Program-made: the position numbers and the translations under genes
DNA from: Thalassobacillus devorans
GTDB taxonomy: Bacteria; Bacillota; Bacilli; Bacillales; Halobacillaceae
Direction: 5' to 3'
NCBI RefSeq assembly: GCF_011761345.1
Contig: NZ_JAASRY010000001.1
Coordinates: 868,001 to 932,000, forward strand
DNA: 64,000 nucleotides
Part shown: positions 42,013 through 52,037 of the stretch, piece after piece
Layout of the letters: every line of letters begins with the position of its first letter
Position numbering within the stretch: the stretch's first letter is position 1
Notes under the pieces: model-generated
What the model saw: the letters and a program-made list of their open reading frames with translations, nothing else
Databases searched by the model: none
Told to the model about the DNA's origin: nothing

Positions 42013-44769
42013 GTGAATTATAAAGACACATTACGTATGCCAAAGACCGATTTCCCAATGCGTGGAAACCTTCCGAACCGCGAACCGAAGATGCAAGAGC
42101 GCTGGGAAGAAATGAACATATATGAAAAGGTGCAGCAACGAACCGAAGGACGCCCGTTATTTGTCCTTCATGATGGCCCTCCATATGCAAATGGGGATTT
42201 GCACATGGGCCATGCATTGAATAAATCCCTGAAAGATTTTATTGTTCGTTATAAATCAATGGCAGGATATCACGCACCATATGTGCCAGGCTGGGATACA
42301 CATGGACTGCCGATTGAAACGGCACTTACCAAAAAGAAGAAGGTCGACCGCAAAAAAATGTCCGTCGCGGAGTTCCGCCAGAAGTGTGCGGACTATGCTA
42401 TGGGACAACTGGACAATCAGCGTAAAGAATTTAAGCGCATGGGCGTACGCGGTGACTGGGATAATCCTTATGTCACACTAAATAAAGATTATGAAGCTGA
42501 GCAGATCAAAGTCTTTGGAGAAATGGCTAAAAAAGAGTATATCTACAAAGGACTGAAGCCTGTCTATTGGTCTCCTTCCTCCGAATCAGCACTTGCTGAA
42601 GCGGAAATTGAGTACCAGGATAAGCGTTCTCCTTCTATCTATGTATCATTCCGGGTCAAAGATGGTAAAGAGTTGTTTGGCGGGGATGAAAAATTCATTA
42701 TCTGGACGACAACCCCATGGACGATTCCATCTAACCTTGCGATTGCTTTGAACCCGGCTTATAACTATGTCGTTGTAAAAGCCGGCGAAAATAAATTTGT
42801 AATTGCAGAAGACTTGCTGGAAGATGTGGCACAGAAATTGGAATGGGAAGATTATGAAGTCGAAAAAACATTCAAAGGGAAAGAGGCAGAACATGTAACG
42901 ACTCAACACCCATTCTATGACCGTGAATCTTTAGTCATTTTAGGTGACCATGTTACGACAGATGGAGGTACCGGCTGTGTCCATACAGCCCCTGGCCACG
43001 GGGAAGATGACTTCTGGGTCGGAAAACAATACGGTCTGGAAGTGCTCTGTCCTGTTGACAACAAAGGGGTATTTACAGAGGAAGCTCCAGGTTTTGAAGG
43101 AATGTTCTATGACAAAGCCAACAAACCGATTACCGAGAAACTGACAGAAGTGGGTGCATTAGAAAAACTGGAATTCATTACCCACTCCTATCCGCACGAC
43201 TGGAGAACGAAAAAACCGACGATTTTCCGAGCAACTGACCAATGGTTCGCGTCGATCAAAGATTTCCGTGAAACCTTGCTGGAAGAAATTAAAAATGTAA
43301 AATGGGTACCACGATGGGGCGAAACCCGTCTCTATAACATGGTGAGAGACCGTGAAGACTGGTGTATTTCCCGTCAGCGTACATGGGGCGTTCCGATCCC
43401 TGTATTCTACGGAGAAGATGGCACCCCGATCATCACCGACGAAACAATCGACCACGTTGCTGGCCTGTTCCGGGAACACGGCTCGAATGTCTGGTTCGAA
43501 CGGGAAGCAAAAGACTTGCTTCCGGAAGGCTTTACTTCTGAACATAGCCCGAACGGAGAATTCACCAAAGAAGAAGACATCATGGATGTCTGGTTCGATT
43601 CCGGATCCTCTCACCAGGCAGTATTGCATCAGCGTCCGGAGCTGCAGCGTCCGGCAGACCTTTACCTGGAAGGGTCCGACCAATATCGAGGCTGGTTTAA
43701 CTCATCCCTGTCCACTTCTGTTGCTGTGACTGGAAAAGCACCATTCAAAGGGATTTTGAGTCACGGATTTGCTTTGGATGGCCATGGTCGTAAGATGAGT
43801 AAATCAATTGGGAACGTCATCCTGCCTGACAAAGTAACCAAACAACTGGGAGCGGAAATCATCCGTCTATGGGTAGCGAGCTCCGACTACCAGGCTGATG
43901 TCCGGGTATCTGATGACATTCTCAAGCAGGTTTCAGAAGTTTACCGGAAAATCCGTAACACATTCCGCTTCCTGCTCGGAAACCTTCATGATTTCGATCC
44001 ATCTGCCAATACGGTGCCGGATGATCAGCTGGAAGAAGTCGACCGTTATATGAAAATGCGTCTCAACAACCTGGTCAAGAATGTCAGAGAAGCATATGAT
44101 AACTATGAATTCAATGTCATTTACCATCAGGTCCACAATTTCTGTACGATCGACTTGAGCTCCTTCTACCTTGATTTTGCGAAAGATATCCTGTATATCG
44201 AAGCTCCTGATCATCCACGTAGAAGAAGTATCCAGACCGTCTACTATGAAACGCTGACAGCACTTGTGAAGCTGTTAGCTCCGATTATCCCGCATACAAC
44301 GGATGAGGTGTGGGAATACCTCCCTGGTGTCAGCGAGGAAAGTGTCCAGTTGACTGATATACCGGCAGAAGTAGCTGTTATTGAAAGCGAGGAGCTTAAA
44401 GCTAAATGGGATCACTTCATGGATATTCGTGATGATGTTTTGAAAGCTTTAGAGGATGCAAGAAATGAAAAGGTCATCGGGAAATCACTGGAGGCACGTG
44501 TGACAATTGTGCCTAAGGATGAACAAACGCAAAGTGTCTTGAAGAATATCGAACACCTCCATCAGTTATTGATTGTATCCGATGCTGAGGTGGCATTGTC
44601 CCATCCAGAAGCCAAAGCATATGATCATGTCGATGTATATGTCGAGAAACATGAAGGCGATAAGTGTGAACGCTGCTGGGTAGCATCTGATAATGTTGGA
44701 GAAGATGCCGATCATCCAGAATTGTGCGTACGCTGTGCTACAGTTGTAAAAGAACATTACGAGAATTAA
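42013..44769 (+). CDS. ileS: Isoleucyl-tRNA synthetase
   Basis: Class I aminoacyl-tRNA synthetase of 918 residues from the GTG at 42013 ([19 protein letters not shown]), spaced 8 bases from AAGGAGG and aligned with the usual family start; an ATG two codons upstream is too close to that motif but possible. The HIGH motif appears as H64-M-G-H67 and KMSKS at 594-598. The CP1 editing domain ([15 protein letters not shown] onward) is intact, and a C-terminal zinc ribbon CERCW ... CVRC closes it. This is the bacterial (mupirocin-sensitive) form. Confidence 0.96.
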   Translation: MNYKDTLRMPKTDFPMRGNLPNREPKMQERWEEMNIYEKVQQRTEGRPLFVLHDGPPYANGDLHMGHALNKSLKDFIVRYKSMAGYHAPYVPGWDTHGLPIETALTKKKKVDRKKMSVAEFRQKCADYAMGQLDNQRKEFKRMGVRGDWDNPYVTLNKDYEAEQIKVFGEMAKKEYIYKGLKPVYWSPSSESALAEAEIEYQDKRSPSIYVSFRVKDGKELFGGDEKFIIWTTTPWTIPSNLAIALNPAYNYVVVKAGENKFVIAEDLLEDVAQKLEWEDYEVEKTFKGKEAEHVTTQHPFYDRESLVILGDHVTTDGGTGCVHTAPGHGEDDFWVGKQYGLEVLCPVDNKGVFTEEAPGFEGMFYDKANKPITEKLTEVGALEKLEFITHSYPHDWRTKKPTIFRATDQWFASIKDFRETLLEEIKNVKWVPRWGETRLYNMVRDREDWCISRQRTWGVPIPVFYGEDGTPIITDETIDHVAGLFREHGSNVWFEREAKDLLPEGFTSEHSPNGEFTKEEDIMDVWFDSGSSHQAVLHQRPELQRPADLYLEGSDQYRGWFNSSLSTSVAVTGKAPFKGILSHGFALDGHGRKMSKSIGNVILPDKVTKQLGAEIIRLWVASSDYQADVRVSDDILKQVSEVYRKIRNTFRFLLGNLHDFDPSANTVPDDQLEEVDRYMKMRLNNLVKNVREAYDNYEFNVIYHQVHNFCTIDLSSFYLDFAKDILYIEAPDHPRRRSIQTVYYETLTALVKLLAPIIPHTTDEVWEYLPGVSEESVQLTDIPAEVAVIESEELKAKWDHFMDIRDDVLKALEDARNEKVIGKSLEARVTIVPKDEQTQSVLKNIEHLHQLLIVSDAEVALSHPEAKAYDHVDVYVEKHEGDKCERCWVASDNVGEDADHPELCVRCATVVKEHYEN

Positions 44770-44775
44770 AAAGTC

Positions 44776-44808
44776 AGAAAGCCGTGTGCGCCCGCACACG
44801 GCTTTAAA
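44776..44808 (+). terminator. Hairpin after ileS
   Basis: The perfect stem AAAGCCGTGTGCG (44778-44790) / GCACACGGCTTT has a very short loop. The T run is weak (CTTTAAAATTT), so termination efficiency is uncertain. Confidence 0.7.
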
Positions 44809-44880
44809 ATTTCATGTAAGTAACTATATCATTATTATGTAAACAAAACTTTTTTCCAGATATCACATAACAGCTACTTG

Positions 44881-44889
44881 TGGTACAAT
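44881..44889 (+). promoter_or_regulatory. Extended -10 promoter of lspA
   Basis: TGGTACAAT (44881-44889) is an extended -10 located 34 bases before the lspA start, with AT-rich DNA upstream but no clear -35. Confidence 0.55.
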
Positions 44890-44922
44890 AATAAAATCGA
44901 ATAATTATTTTGGAGGAAGTCT

Positions 44923-45396
44923 ATGGTCTGGTATTACATAATAGTTAGCTTTGTGATCGTGCTTGATCAATGGTCAAAATGGATGGTAGTCAAGAATATG
45001 TATCTTGGAGAAACCATCACGATCATCGAAAACTTTTTTTATTTGACCTCCCACCGCAATCGCGGGGCGGCATGGGGGATTTTGCAAGGGCAGATGATTT
45101 TCTTTTATATCGTGACATTGATTGTCGTCGGAGTCATCATCTATTACATGCACCAATATGGAAAAAAATATCGATTAGCAGGGGTTGCCCTTTCTTTACT
45201 ATTAGCCGGGGCAATCGGAAACTTTATTGACCGGCTAATCAGAAAAGAAGTCGTCGATTTTTTTGATTTTATTATTTTTACGTATGATTACCCGATCTTC
45301 AATATTGCAGATTCCTCGCTGGTGGTCGGAGTCATTCTTGTCATCATCGCTTCTATATTGGATGAACGTAAAAAGAAGGAGAGTACCCAAACGTGA
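44923..45396 (+). CDS. lspA: Lipoprotein signal peptidase (signal peptidase II)
   Basis: Membrane aspartic protease that removes signal peptides from diacylated prolipoproteins. The 157 residues have four transmembrane helices. The catalytic aspartates are D103 in GNFIDRL and D130 in FNIADSSLVVG. The block DQWSKWMVV and HRNRGAAWGIL are also typical. TTGGAGGAAGTCT precedes the ATG. ylyA, which lies between ileS and lspA in B. subtilis, is absent. The stop overlaps the next gene's GTG. Confidence 0.96.
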   Translation: MVWYYIIVSFVIVLDQWSKWMVVKNMYLGETITIIENFFYLTSHRNRGAAWGILQGQMIFFYIVTLIVVGVIIYYMHQYGKKYRLAGVALSLLLAGAIGNFIDRLIRKEVVDFFDFIIFTYDYPIFNIADSSLVVGVILVIIASILDERKKKESTQT

Positions 45397-46301
45397 GTAA
45401 TCAATATCAAGTTACCAACCAGGATAATGGTAAACGCATCGATAAATTAATGATAGAAATCGAACCATCGGTTTCCAGGACACAGGTTCAAAGCTGGATT
45501 AAAGAGGGGCATCTGGTCGTCAATGGTGATCCAGTGAAAAGTAACTACAAGGTACAGGAAGAGGATGAAATAACCTGGGAAGTGCCTGAACCAGAACCAT
45601 TAAAAATTGAAGCAGAAGATATCCCGCTAAATATCGTCTATGAAGATAAAGATGTCATCGTAGTCAACAAGCCCCGGGGAATGGTTGTCCACCCCTCTTC
45701 CGGACATCCTAATGGAACGCTGGTGAACGCTTTGCTGCATCATTGTGATGATCTTTCAGGAATCAATGGGGTAACAAGACCAGGGATTGTTCATCGGATT
45801 GATAAGGACACGAGCGGATTGTTGATGGTCGCTAAAAATGATAATGCCCACCAATCGCTTGCTGAACAATTGGCCAATAAAACCACGGATAGGAAATACG
45901 AAGCGATCGTTCATGGGGAAATCTCTCATGAATATGGTACCATTGAAGCACCGATTGGTCGTGACCCGAAGGACCGCCAGTCGATGGCAGTAGTTGAAGA
46001 AGGCAAGTCAGCCGTCACTCATTTTCAAGTACTACAGGTGTTCAAGGATTTCACCCATGTGGAATGTGTACTGGAAACAGGACGCACGCATCAAATCCGT
46101 GTGCATATGAAATATATCAATCATCCACTGGCCGGGGATCCTAAATACGGCCCTCGCAAATCCCTGCCAATTGATGGACAGGCGCTTCATGCGAGAACAT
46201 TGGCCTTCAATCATCCTGTCACGAACGAGCGGATGGATTTCCATGTCGAACCACCGAGTGATTTCACCCAAATGCTCGAATTAATTAAAAAACGTAGTTG
46301 A
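45393..46301 (+). CDS. ylyB: RluD-family pseudouridine synthase (YlyB)
   Basis: Predicted 23S rRNA pseudouridine synthase of 302 residues. An S4 domain occupies about 10-75 and the catalytic domain follows, with the RluA/RluD motif HRIDKDTSG and its catalytic Asp137. The C-terminal RTHQIRVHMKYINHPLAGDPKYG is typical. GTG 45393 overlaps the lspA stop (GTGA), after AAAGAAGGAGAG. The exact target uridines are not deducible. It sits before pyrR as in B. subtilis. Confidence 0.92.
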   Translation: MSNQYQVTNQDNGKRIDKLMIEIEPSVSRTQVQSWIKEGHLVVNGDPVKSNYKVQEEDEITWEVPEPEPLKIEAEDIPLNIVYEDKDVIVVNKPRGMVVHPSSGHPNGTLVNALLHHCDDLSGINGVTRPGIVHRIDKDTSGLLMVAKNDNAHQSLAEQLANKTTDRKYEAIVHGEISHEYGTIEAPIGRDPKDRQSMAVVEEGKSAVTHFQVLQVFKDFTHVECVLETGRTHQIRVHMKYINHPLAGDPKYGPRKSLPIDGQALHARTLAFNHPVTNERMDFHVEPPSDFTQMLELIKKRS

Positions 46302-46326
46302 CAAACCGTCGAACGTTTGTGATAAT
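46298..46326 (+). promoter_or_regulatory. Promoter of the pyr operon
   Basis: TTGACA (46298-46303) and GATAAT (46321-46326) are 17 bases apart, with a TG dinucleotide at 46318-46319 giving an extended -10. The -35 overlaps the ylyB stop codon. Confidence 0.85.
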
Positions 46327-46339
46327 CAATTAAAGAATT

Positions 46340-46446
46340 GAATATGACCTTTAAAGACAGTCCTGTGAGGCTGAAAAGGAAACGGAGCATATAATTATGT
46401 TACTCATACCCTTTTTCTGCCCTCATGCAGGAAAAGGGTTTTTAAT
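46340..46446 (+). promoter_or_regulatory. PyrR attenuator 1, upstream of pyrR
   Basis: The PyrR-binding anti-antiterminator hairpin is at 46348-46379, with CCTTT / AAAGG arms around AGTCCTGTGAGGCT, a full match to the ARUCCNGNGAGGYU consensus. The terminator stem ACCCTTTTTCTGC (46408-46420) / GCAGGAAAAGGGT (46427-46439) plus T follows. UMP-bound PyrR should favour termination. Confidence 0.92.
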
Positions 46447-46454
46447 ATGCCTGA

Positions 46455-47018
<564 letters not shown>

Positions 47019-47024
47019 ATAAAA

Positions 47025-47139
47025 CAGCACCTTTAAGTAAGTCCAGAGAGGCTTAAAAGGTCGCAAAATCAGCACGTATCGAAGCACATCAGGATACGTC
47101 GACCTCTTTGCGGTTTTTTAAGCGAAGAGGTTTTTTTAA
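47025..47139 (+). promoter_or_regulatory. PyrR attenuator 2, between pyrR and pyrP
   Basis: The binding hairpin is at 47030-47060: CCTTTAAG / CTTAAAAGG arms around AGTCCAGAGAGGCT, a full consensus match. The terminator stem CCTCTT-t-GC (47103-47111) / GC-g-AAGAGG (47122-47130) plus T follows. Confidence 0.9.
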
Positions 47140-47207
47140 TGCTTGAAGATTCTTATACCTTGAGTTACCAATTATATACCTTTAAGTAAACAAAGGAGGA
47201 AATAAAC

Positions 47208-48599
47208 ATGAAATCAAATCAGGCTGCATTAGACGTCAGAGATGTCCCGTCCCTGCATAAATGGATTACCTTAAGTTTACAGCACTTATTCGCCATGTTC
47301 GGAGCAACCATCCTTGTTCCATTCCTGACAGGCTTGTCACCTTCCGTTGCGCTCGTTTCCAGCGGTACAGGTACACTTGCCTACCTGTTAATTACAAAAG
47401 GAAGGGTTCCAGCCTATCTTGGATCAAGTTTTGCCTTCATTGCACCTGTGATTGCAGCCAGTTCAGCAAGTGGAGTACCAGGAGCAATGGTGGGTAGTTT
47501 TCTTGCCGGCCTCGTCTATGGCATTGTCGCTCTACTGATCTCAATGTTCGGTACAGACTGGCTGATGAATTTGCTGCCGCCGGTTGTCGTCGGTCCTGTC
47601 ATCATCGTCATTGGTCTTGGACTGGCAACTACAGCCATCGATATGTCCATGTACGTTCCAGGAATCGATGATGAGGTATATAGCGCTACGCACTTCAGTG
47701 TAGCCCTGGTTACCCTGGCGATTACCATTATCGCATCCATCTTCTTCAAAGGATTTTTCAGCCTGCTTCCGATCCTTGTCGGTATTGTCGGTGGATATTC
47801 GTTCGCTCTCATTCAAGGGATTGTCGACACGGCAGAAATCAAAGCAGAGTGGGCAGCCATCACGTCCGCTGATTCCTTTACCGGGGTATTAGGTGCTATT
47901 TTCCAAAAACCGGATTTCATCGTCCCATTCGTCGATTATTCTCCGATGAATGTGATCAGTATCGAAATCATCTTCATCATGGTTCCGATAGCGCTTGTCA
48001 CCATCGCTGAGCACATCGGGGACCAAATGGTACTATCCAAAGTAGTCGGCCGTAACTTCTTGAAAGAACCTGGCTTGAATCGCTCCATTCTAGGGGACGG
48101 AACAGCGACCGTGATCGCTTCCTTCCTTGGTGGACCGCCAAACACGACTTATGGAGAAAACATCGGTGTTCTGGCTATTACACGAGTTTTCAGTGTCTTC
48201 GTTATCGGAGGAGCAGCTGTCTTCGCTGTTCTGTTCGGTTTCATCGGAATGAGTACAGCAGTAATTGGATCGATTCCATCAGCGGTCATGGGCGGTGTTT
48301 CCATCCTGCTTTTCGGTATCATCGCATCCAGCGGGCTTCGCATGCTGATTGACAACCAGATCGACCTGGGAGAAAAACGCAACCTCATCATTTCTTCGGT
48401 CATCCTGGTTATCGGAATCGGAGGAGCTTTCATCCAGGTCACTGACAATGTTCAAATCGCAGGAATGGCACTGTCCGCACTCATTGGAGTTGTATTGAAC
48501 CTGATCCTTCCTGGCAAAGAAAAAGCCCATGGGAACGGGAAAATGTTCAAAGAAACAGTTACAGGCAATAAAAAATCAAATGATGATAATGCAGCATAA
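47208..48599 (+). CDS. pyrP: Uracil permease PyrP
   Basis: Uracil:proton symporter of the NCS2/NAT family, 463 residues with about twelve to fourteen transmembrane helices. Family motifs include QHLFAMFGATILVPFLTGL, LGSSFAFIAPV, the conserved-Glu region TIAEHIGDQMVLS and GGPPNTTYGENIGVLAIT. The C-terminus is hydrophilic (EKAHGNGKMFKETV). AAAGGAGGAAATAA precedes the ATG. Flanked on both sides by PyrR attenuators, so uptake is repressed when pyrimidines are ample. Confidence 0.96.
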   Translation: MKSNQAALDVRDVPSLHKWITLSLQHLFAMFGATILVPFLTGLSPSVALVSSGTGTLAYLLITKGRVPAYLGSSFAFIAPVIAASSASGVPGAMVGSFLAGLVYGIVALLISMFGTDWLMNLLPPVVVGPVIIVIGLGLATTAIDMSMYVPGIDDEVYSATHFSVALVTLAITIIASIFFKGFFSLLPILVGIVGGYSFALIQGIVDTAEIKAEWAAITSADSFTGVLGAIFQKPDFIVPFVDYSPMNVISIEIIFIMVPIALVTIAEHIGDQMVLSKVVGRNFLKEPGLNRSILGDGTATVIASFLGGPPNTTYGENIGVLAITRVFSVFVIGGAAVFAVLFGFIGMSTAVIGSIPSAVMGGVSILLFGIIASSGLRMLIDNQIDLGEKRNLIISSVILVIGIGGAFIQVTDNVQIAGMALSALIGVVLNLILPGKEKAHGNGKMFKETVTGNKKSNDDNAA

Positions 48600-48610
48600 C
48601 AGAACCATCG

Positions 48611-48726
48611 CACTTTTTAATAAAATCCCGTGAGATTTTGAAGGGTGTAGGGTTTGATTGATTCGTCATGCCTCAGTATGATGATGATAATTGAGCGCCT
48701 CCGCACCCCGGAGGCGCTTTTTTTTA
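48611..48726 (+). promoter_or_regulatory. PyrR attenuator 3, between pyrP and pyrB
   Basis: The binding hairpin is at 48611-48648, with the loop AATCCCGTGAGATT. The UCCNGNGAG core matches, but the right arm reads GAUU instead of GGYU, compensated by AAAAT pairing with ATTTT. The terminator stem AGCGCCTCCG (48694-48703) / CGGAGGCGCT (48709-48718) plus nine T is strong. Confidence 0.85.
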
Positions 48727-48768
48727 ACCCTGCGCTGATACACAAACTGGCAGAGGAGGTCGACCGAA

Positions 48769-49647
48769 GTGAAACATTTATTATCTATCGAAGACTTATC
48801 ATCTGAAGACATCCACCACTTAATCTGGAAGGCGGAAGCTATCGAGCGGGGGGATGCTCCGGAATTTACGAAAAAAATATTTGCTGCAAATATTTTTTTA
48901 GAACCCAGTACAAGAACGAAAAACAGCTTTGTAGTCGCGGAACGGCGGCTTGGGCTGGATGTGCTGGATATATCTTCAGAAGATTCCAGTTTGACAAAAG
49001 GGGAGTCTTTATATGATACTGTTAAAACATTATACACTATTTCTGCAAGTTTATGCATTGTCCGCCACTCTCAAAATGGTATATTAAGAGAGATAGCAAA
49101 TAAGGTAGAGGTACCGATTATCAATGCGGGTGACGGAACGGGCCAGCACCCGACGCAATGTCTGCTTGATTTATATACGATTCATCAGGAGTTCGGAACT
49201 TTCGAAGGGTTGAAAGTAGCGATAATCGGGGACATTAAGCACAGCCGTGTCGCCCGATCAAACAGCGAAGCCCTAAGAAAGTTAGGAGCGGAAGTTTACT
49301 TCGTTTCTAAACCGGAATGGCAGGATGAAGGAATAGCTGAAAACTATGTATCTATCGATGAAGCGGTTGAACTTGCAGATGTCGTCATGCTGCTCAGGAT
49401 TCAGCATGAAAGGCATGACCACTCCTCGGAGGACCAGAACTACCTGCAAAGCTATGGACTTACTAAAGAGCGAGAGAGTAGAATGAATAAAAATTCAATC
49501 ATTATGCATCCTGGGCCGTTTAACCGCGGTGTGGAAATAGACAGTGATGTCGTAGATTCCCCCAAATCACGGATCTTCAAACAGGTGGCTAACGGGGTAA
49601 CCATGCGAATGGCGATTATATCAGAACTACTGAAGGAGGAACTGTAA
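48769..49647 (+). CDS. pyrB: Aspartate carbamoyltransferase catalytic subunit
   Basis: Condenses carbamoyl phosphate and aspartate. The 292 residues are slightly short against about 304 in B. subtilis, but both domains are present. The carbamoyl-phosphate loop S47-T-R-T50 is followed by KNSF, the mobile-loop lysine lies in [11 protein letters not shown], and the aspartate side has [16 protein letters not shown] 48769 follows GGAGGTCGACC. No regulatory pyrI is present, as usual in Bacilli. It abuts pyrC by one base. Confidence 0.95.
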   Translation: MKHLLSIEDLSSEDIHHLIWKAEAIERGDAPEFTKKIFAANIFLEPSTRTKNSFVVAERRLGLDVLDISSEDSSLTKGESLYDTVKTLYTISASLCIVRHSQNGILREIANKVEVPIINAGDGTGQHPTQCLLDLYTIHQEFGTFEGLKVAIIGDIKHSRVARSNSEALRKLGAEVYFVSKPEWQDEGIAENYVSIDEAVELADVVMLLRIQHERHDHSSEDQNYLQSYGLTKERESRMNKNSIIMHPGPFNRGVEIDSDVVDSPKSRIFKQVANGVTMRMAIISELLKEEL

Positions 49648-50918
49648 TGAATCTATCAATCAAAAATGTAAAAGTAAGAAGAGATGGGGCATGGGTAACA
49701 GAAGATATTTTTGTTGAAGGAAATATCGTTAAGAAAATCGGTGCTCATCCAGATGTAGAAGCTGATCGTACGATTGATGGACAGGGAAAAATTGCAGTTC
49801 CAGGTCTTGTTGATGTACATATACATCTCCGGGAGCCAGGAGGAGAAGCGAAAGAAACGATTGCAACAGGAACAAAGGCAGCAGCCAGAGGAGGGTACAC
49901 TACCGTCTGTGCTATGCCGAATACAAGGCCGGTCCCGGACTCACTGGATACGATGGAAGCATTGAGGCATAGGATTGAGCAGGACGCCCTGGTACGTGTG
50001 CTTCCTTATGCGGCGATCACTACCAGACAGCTGGGAAAAGAAATTGTTGATATGGCTGCACTAAGAGATGCCGGCGCTTTTGCGTTCACCGATGATGGCG
50101 TCGGTGTTCAGGAAGCAGGCAAAATGCTGGAAGCGATGAAATCAGCCGCTGACAATGATGTAAGTATTGTCGCCCACTGTGAAGACAACAGTTTATTAGA
50201 AGGGGGAGTCATTCACAAAGGGAAAACAAGTAAGAAGCTTGATGTGCCGGGCATAGCGTCTGTATCTGAATCGGTCCATATAGCAAGGGACGTTCTTTTG
50301 GCAGAAGCTGCCGGGTGTCATTACCATGTCTGCCATGTCAGTACAAAGGAGTCCGTTCGGGTTATTCGTGACGCCAAGCGCGCCGGCATCCATGTAACCG
50401 CGGAAGTCACTCCGCATCATCTGCTGCTGAACGAAGAGGACATTACCCAGGATGATGCCATGTTCAAAATGAATCCACCATTACGCAGTAAAGAAGATCA
50501 GGAAGCTTTGTTGGAAGGACTGCTGGATGGAACCATTGACTGCATAGCGACCGATCATGCACCTCATACGGAGGAAGAAAAGGGAGAGGGGCTTATTCAG
50601 GCGCCGTTCGGTATTGTCGGGCTGGAAACTGCTTTTCCATTGCTGTACACCAACCTGGTGCAGACGGGAAAAATCAGCCTTGAAGCTTTACTTGACAGGA
50701 TGACAGAAATTCCAGCTGATATTTTTGGACTTCCCTATGGGAAGCTGGAAGAGGGAAGTATCGCAGATATAACATTGATAGATTTGGAGAAGCGAAAAAC
50801 AATTGACCGGCACAGCTTCTTCTCAAAAGGTAAGAACACACCGTTCCATAATTGGGAAGCAAAAGGCTGGCCGGCAGTTACCATATCACAAGGTGAAATC
50901 GTTTGGGAGGATGAGTGA
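49647..50918 (+). CDS. pyrC: Dihydroorotase
   Basis: Class I zinc dihydroorotase of 423 residues in the amidohydrolase fold. The metal-binding HxH is in [16 protein letters not shown], and further ligands lie in [22 protein letters not shown] and the catalytic [12 protein letters not shown] (Asp). ATG 49647 overlaps the pyrB stop (TAATG) after GAAGGAGGAAC. The pathway role is the third step to UMP. Confidence 0.96.
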   Translation: MNLSIKNVKVRRDGAWVTEDIFVEGNIVKKIGAHPDVEADRTIDGQGKIAVPGLVDVHIHLREPGGEAKETIATGTKAAARGGYTTVCAMPNTRPVPDSLDTMEALRHRIEQDALVRVLPYAAITTRQLGKEIVDMAALRDAGAFAFTDDGVGVQEAGKMLEAMKSAADNDVSIVAHCEDNSLLEGGVIHKGKTSKKLDVPGIASVSESVHIARDVLLAEAAGCHYHVCHVSTKESVRVIRDAKRAGIHVTAEVTPHHLLLNEEDITQDDAMFKMNPPLRSKEDQEALLEGLLDGTIDCIATDHAPHTEEEKGEGLIQAPFGIVGLETAFPLLYTNLVQTGKISLEALLDRMTEIPADIFGLPYGKLEEGSIADITLIDLEKRKTIDRHSFFSKGKNTPFHNWEAKGWPAVTISQGEIVWEDE

Positions 50919-50921
50919 CCT

Positions 50922-52037
50922 ATGACAATCAAACAATTGGTATTGGAAGATGGCAGTTATTTTGTTGGAGAAGGGTTTGGAAGTGAAGAGGATTCTATCG
51001 GAGAGATAGTGTTTAATACAGGGATGACCGGTTATCAGGAAATCATTTCTGACCCCTCTTACTGCGGACAAATCGTCACCTTCACCTACCCGTTGATCGG
51101 CAATTATGGGATCAACAGGGATGATTTTGAATCAGTCGACCCGGCCGTTTTAGGAGTAGTAGTCAAGGAGCATTGCGACACACCATCCAATTTCAGAAGT
51201 GAAGAGACACTGGATGAATTTTTAAAAGCAAAGCAAATTCCGGGGATTTCGGGCATTGATACCCGCAAGCTTACGAAAATCATTCGTAAGCATGGAACCA
51301 TGAAAGCGATGATCACCTCCATGGATCGGTCAGTTTCGGAGGTATTGGAATTGCTTGATCATACATCCTTGCCAACAGACCAGGTAAGCCAGGTGTCAAC
51401 GATCAAACCATACGTCGTCCCAGGAAGGGGATGCCGGATCGTGCTGATGGATTTCGGAATGAAACACGGGATATTGAGGGAGTTGACGAAACGTGAGTGC
51501 CACGTAACCGTTGTTCCTTATGATACGACTGCCGAGGAAATCAACCGCTTAAAACCTGATGGTATCATGTTGACCAATGGCCCGGGAGATCCGAAAAATG
51601 TGCCGGAAGCAATTGAAACCATCAAACAGCTCATCGGTCACGTGCCGATATTCGGGATTTGCCTCGGGCATCAGTTGATCGCTTTAGCAAGCGGGGCGGA
51701 CACGTCGAAGATGAAGTTTGGTCACCGTGGCTCGAATCAGCCTGTCAAAGATTTGAGAAACGGTAAAACGTACATCACTTCACAGAACCATGGCTATGCA
51801 GTAAACCAGACTTCTTTAGAAGCTACTGAATTGGAACTGACACAACTATCCTTGAATGACGACTCGGTGGAAGGACTGGCCCACCGCGTTCATCCGGTAT
51901 TTTCCGTTCAATACCATCCGGAAAGTTCTCCAGGCCCGGAAGACACCGCGAGCCTTTTCGATGAATTTCTAACAAATATCCGCACCAGTAAGAAGCAGCA
52001 GAAGGAGGAAGCCGTATGCCTAAACGTACAGATTTGA
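50922..52037 (+). CDS. pyrAA: Carbamoyl-phosphate synthase small subunit, pyrimidine-specific
   Basis: Glutaminase subunit of 371 residues. The class I glutamine amidotransferase triad is C247 (GICLGHQL), H332 and E334 (YHPESSPGP). The N-terminal CPSase domain ([21 protein letters not shown]) is typical. It supplies ammonia to PyrAB. The gene overlaps pyrAB by 22 bases, so the subunits are likely made in step. Confidence 0.96.
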   Translation: MTIKQLVLEDGSYFVGEGFGSEEDSIGEIVFNTGMTGYQEIISDPSYCGQIVTFTYPLIGNYGINRDDFESVDPAVLGVVVKEHCDTPSNFRSEETLDEFLKAKQIPGISGIDTRKLTKIIRKHGTMKAMITSMDRSVSEVLELLDHTSLPTDQVSQVSTIKPYVVPGRGCRIVLMDFGMKHGILRELTKRECHVTVVPYDTTAEEINRLKPDGIMLTNGPGDPKNVPEAIETIKQLIGHVPIFGICLGHQLIALASGADTSKMKFGHRGSNQPVKDLRNGKTYITSQNHGYAVNQTSLEATELELTQLSLNDDSVEGLAHRVHPVFSVQYHPESSPGPEDTASLFDEFLTNIRTSKKQQKEEAVCLNVQI

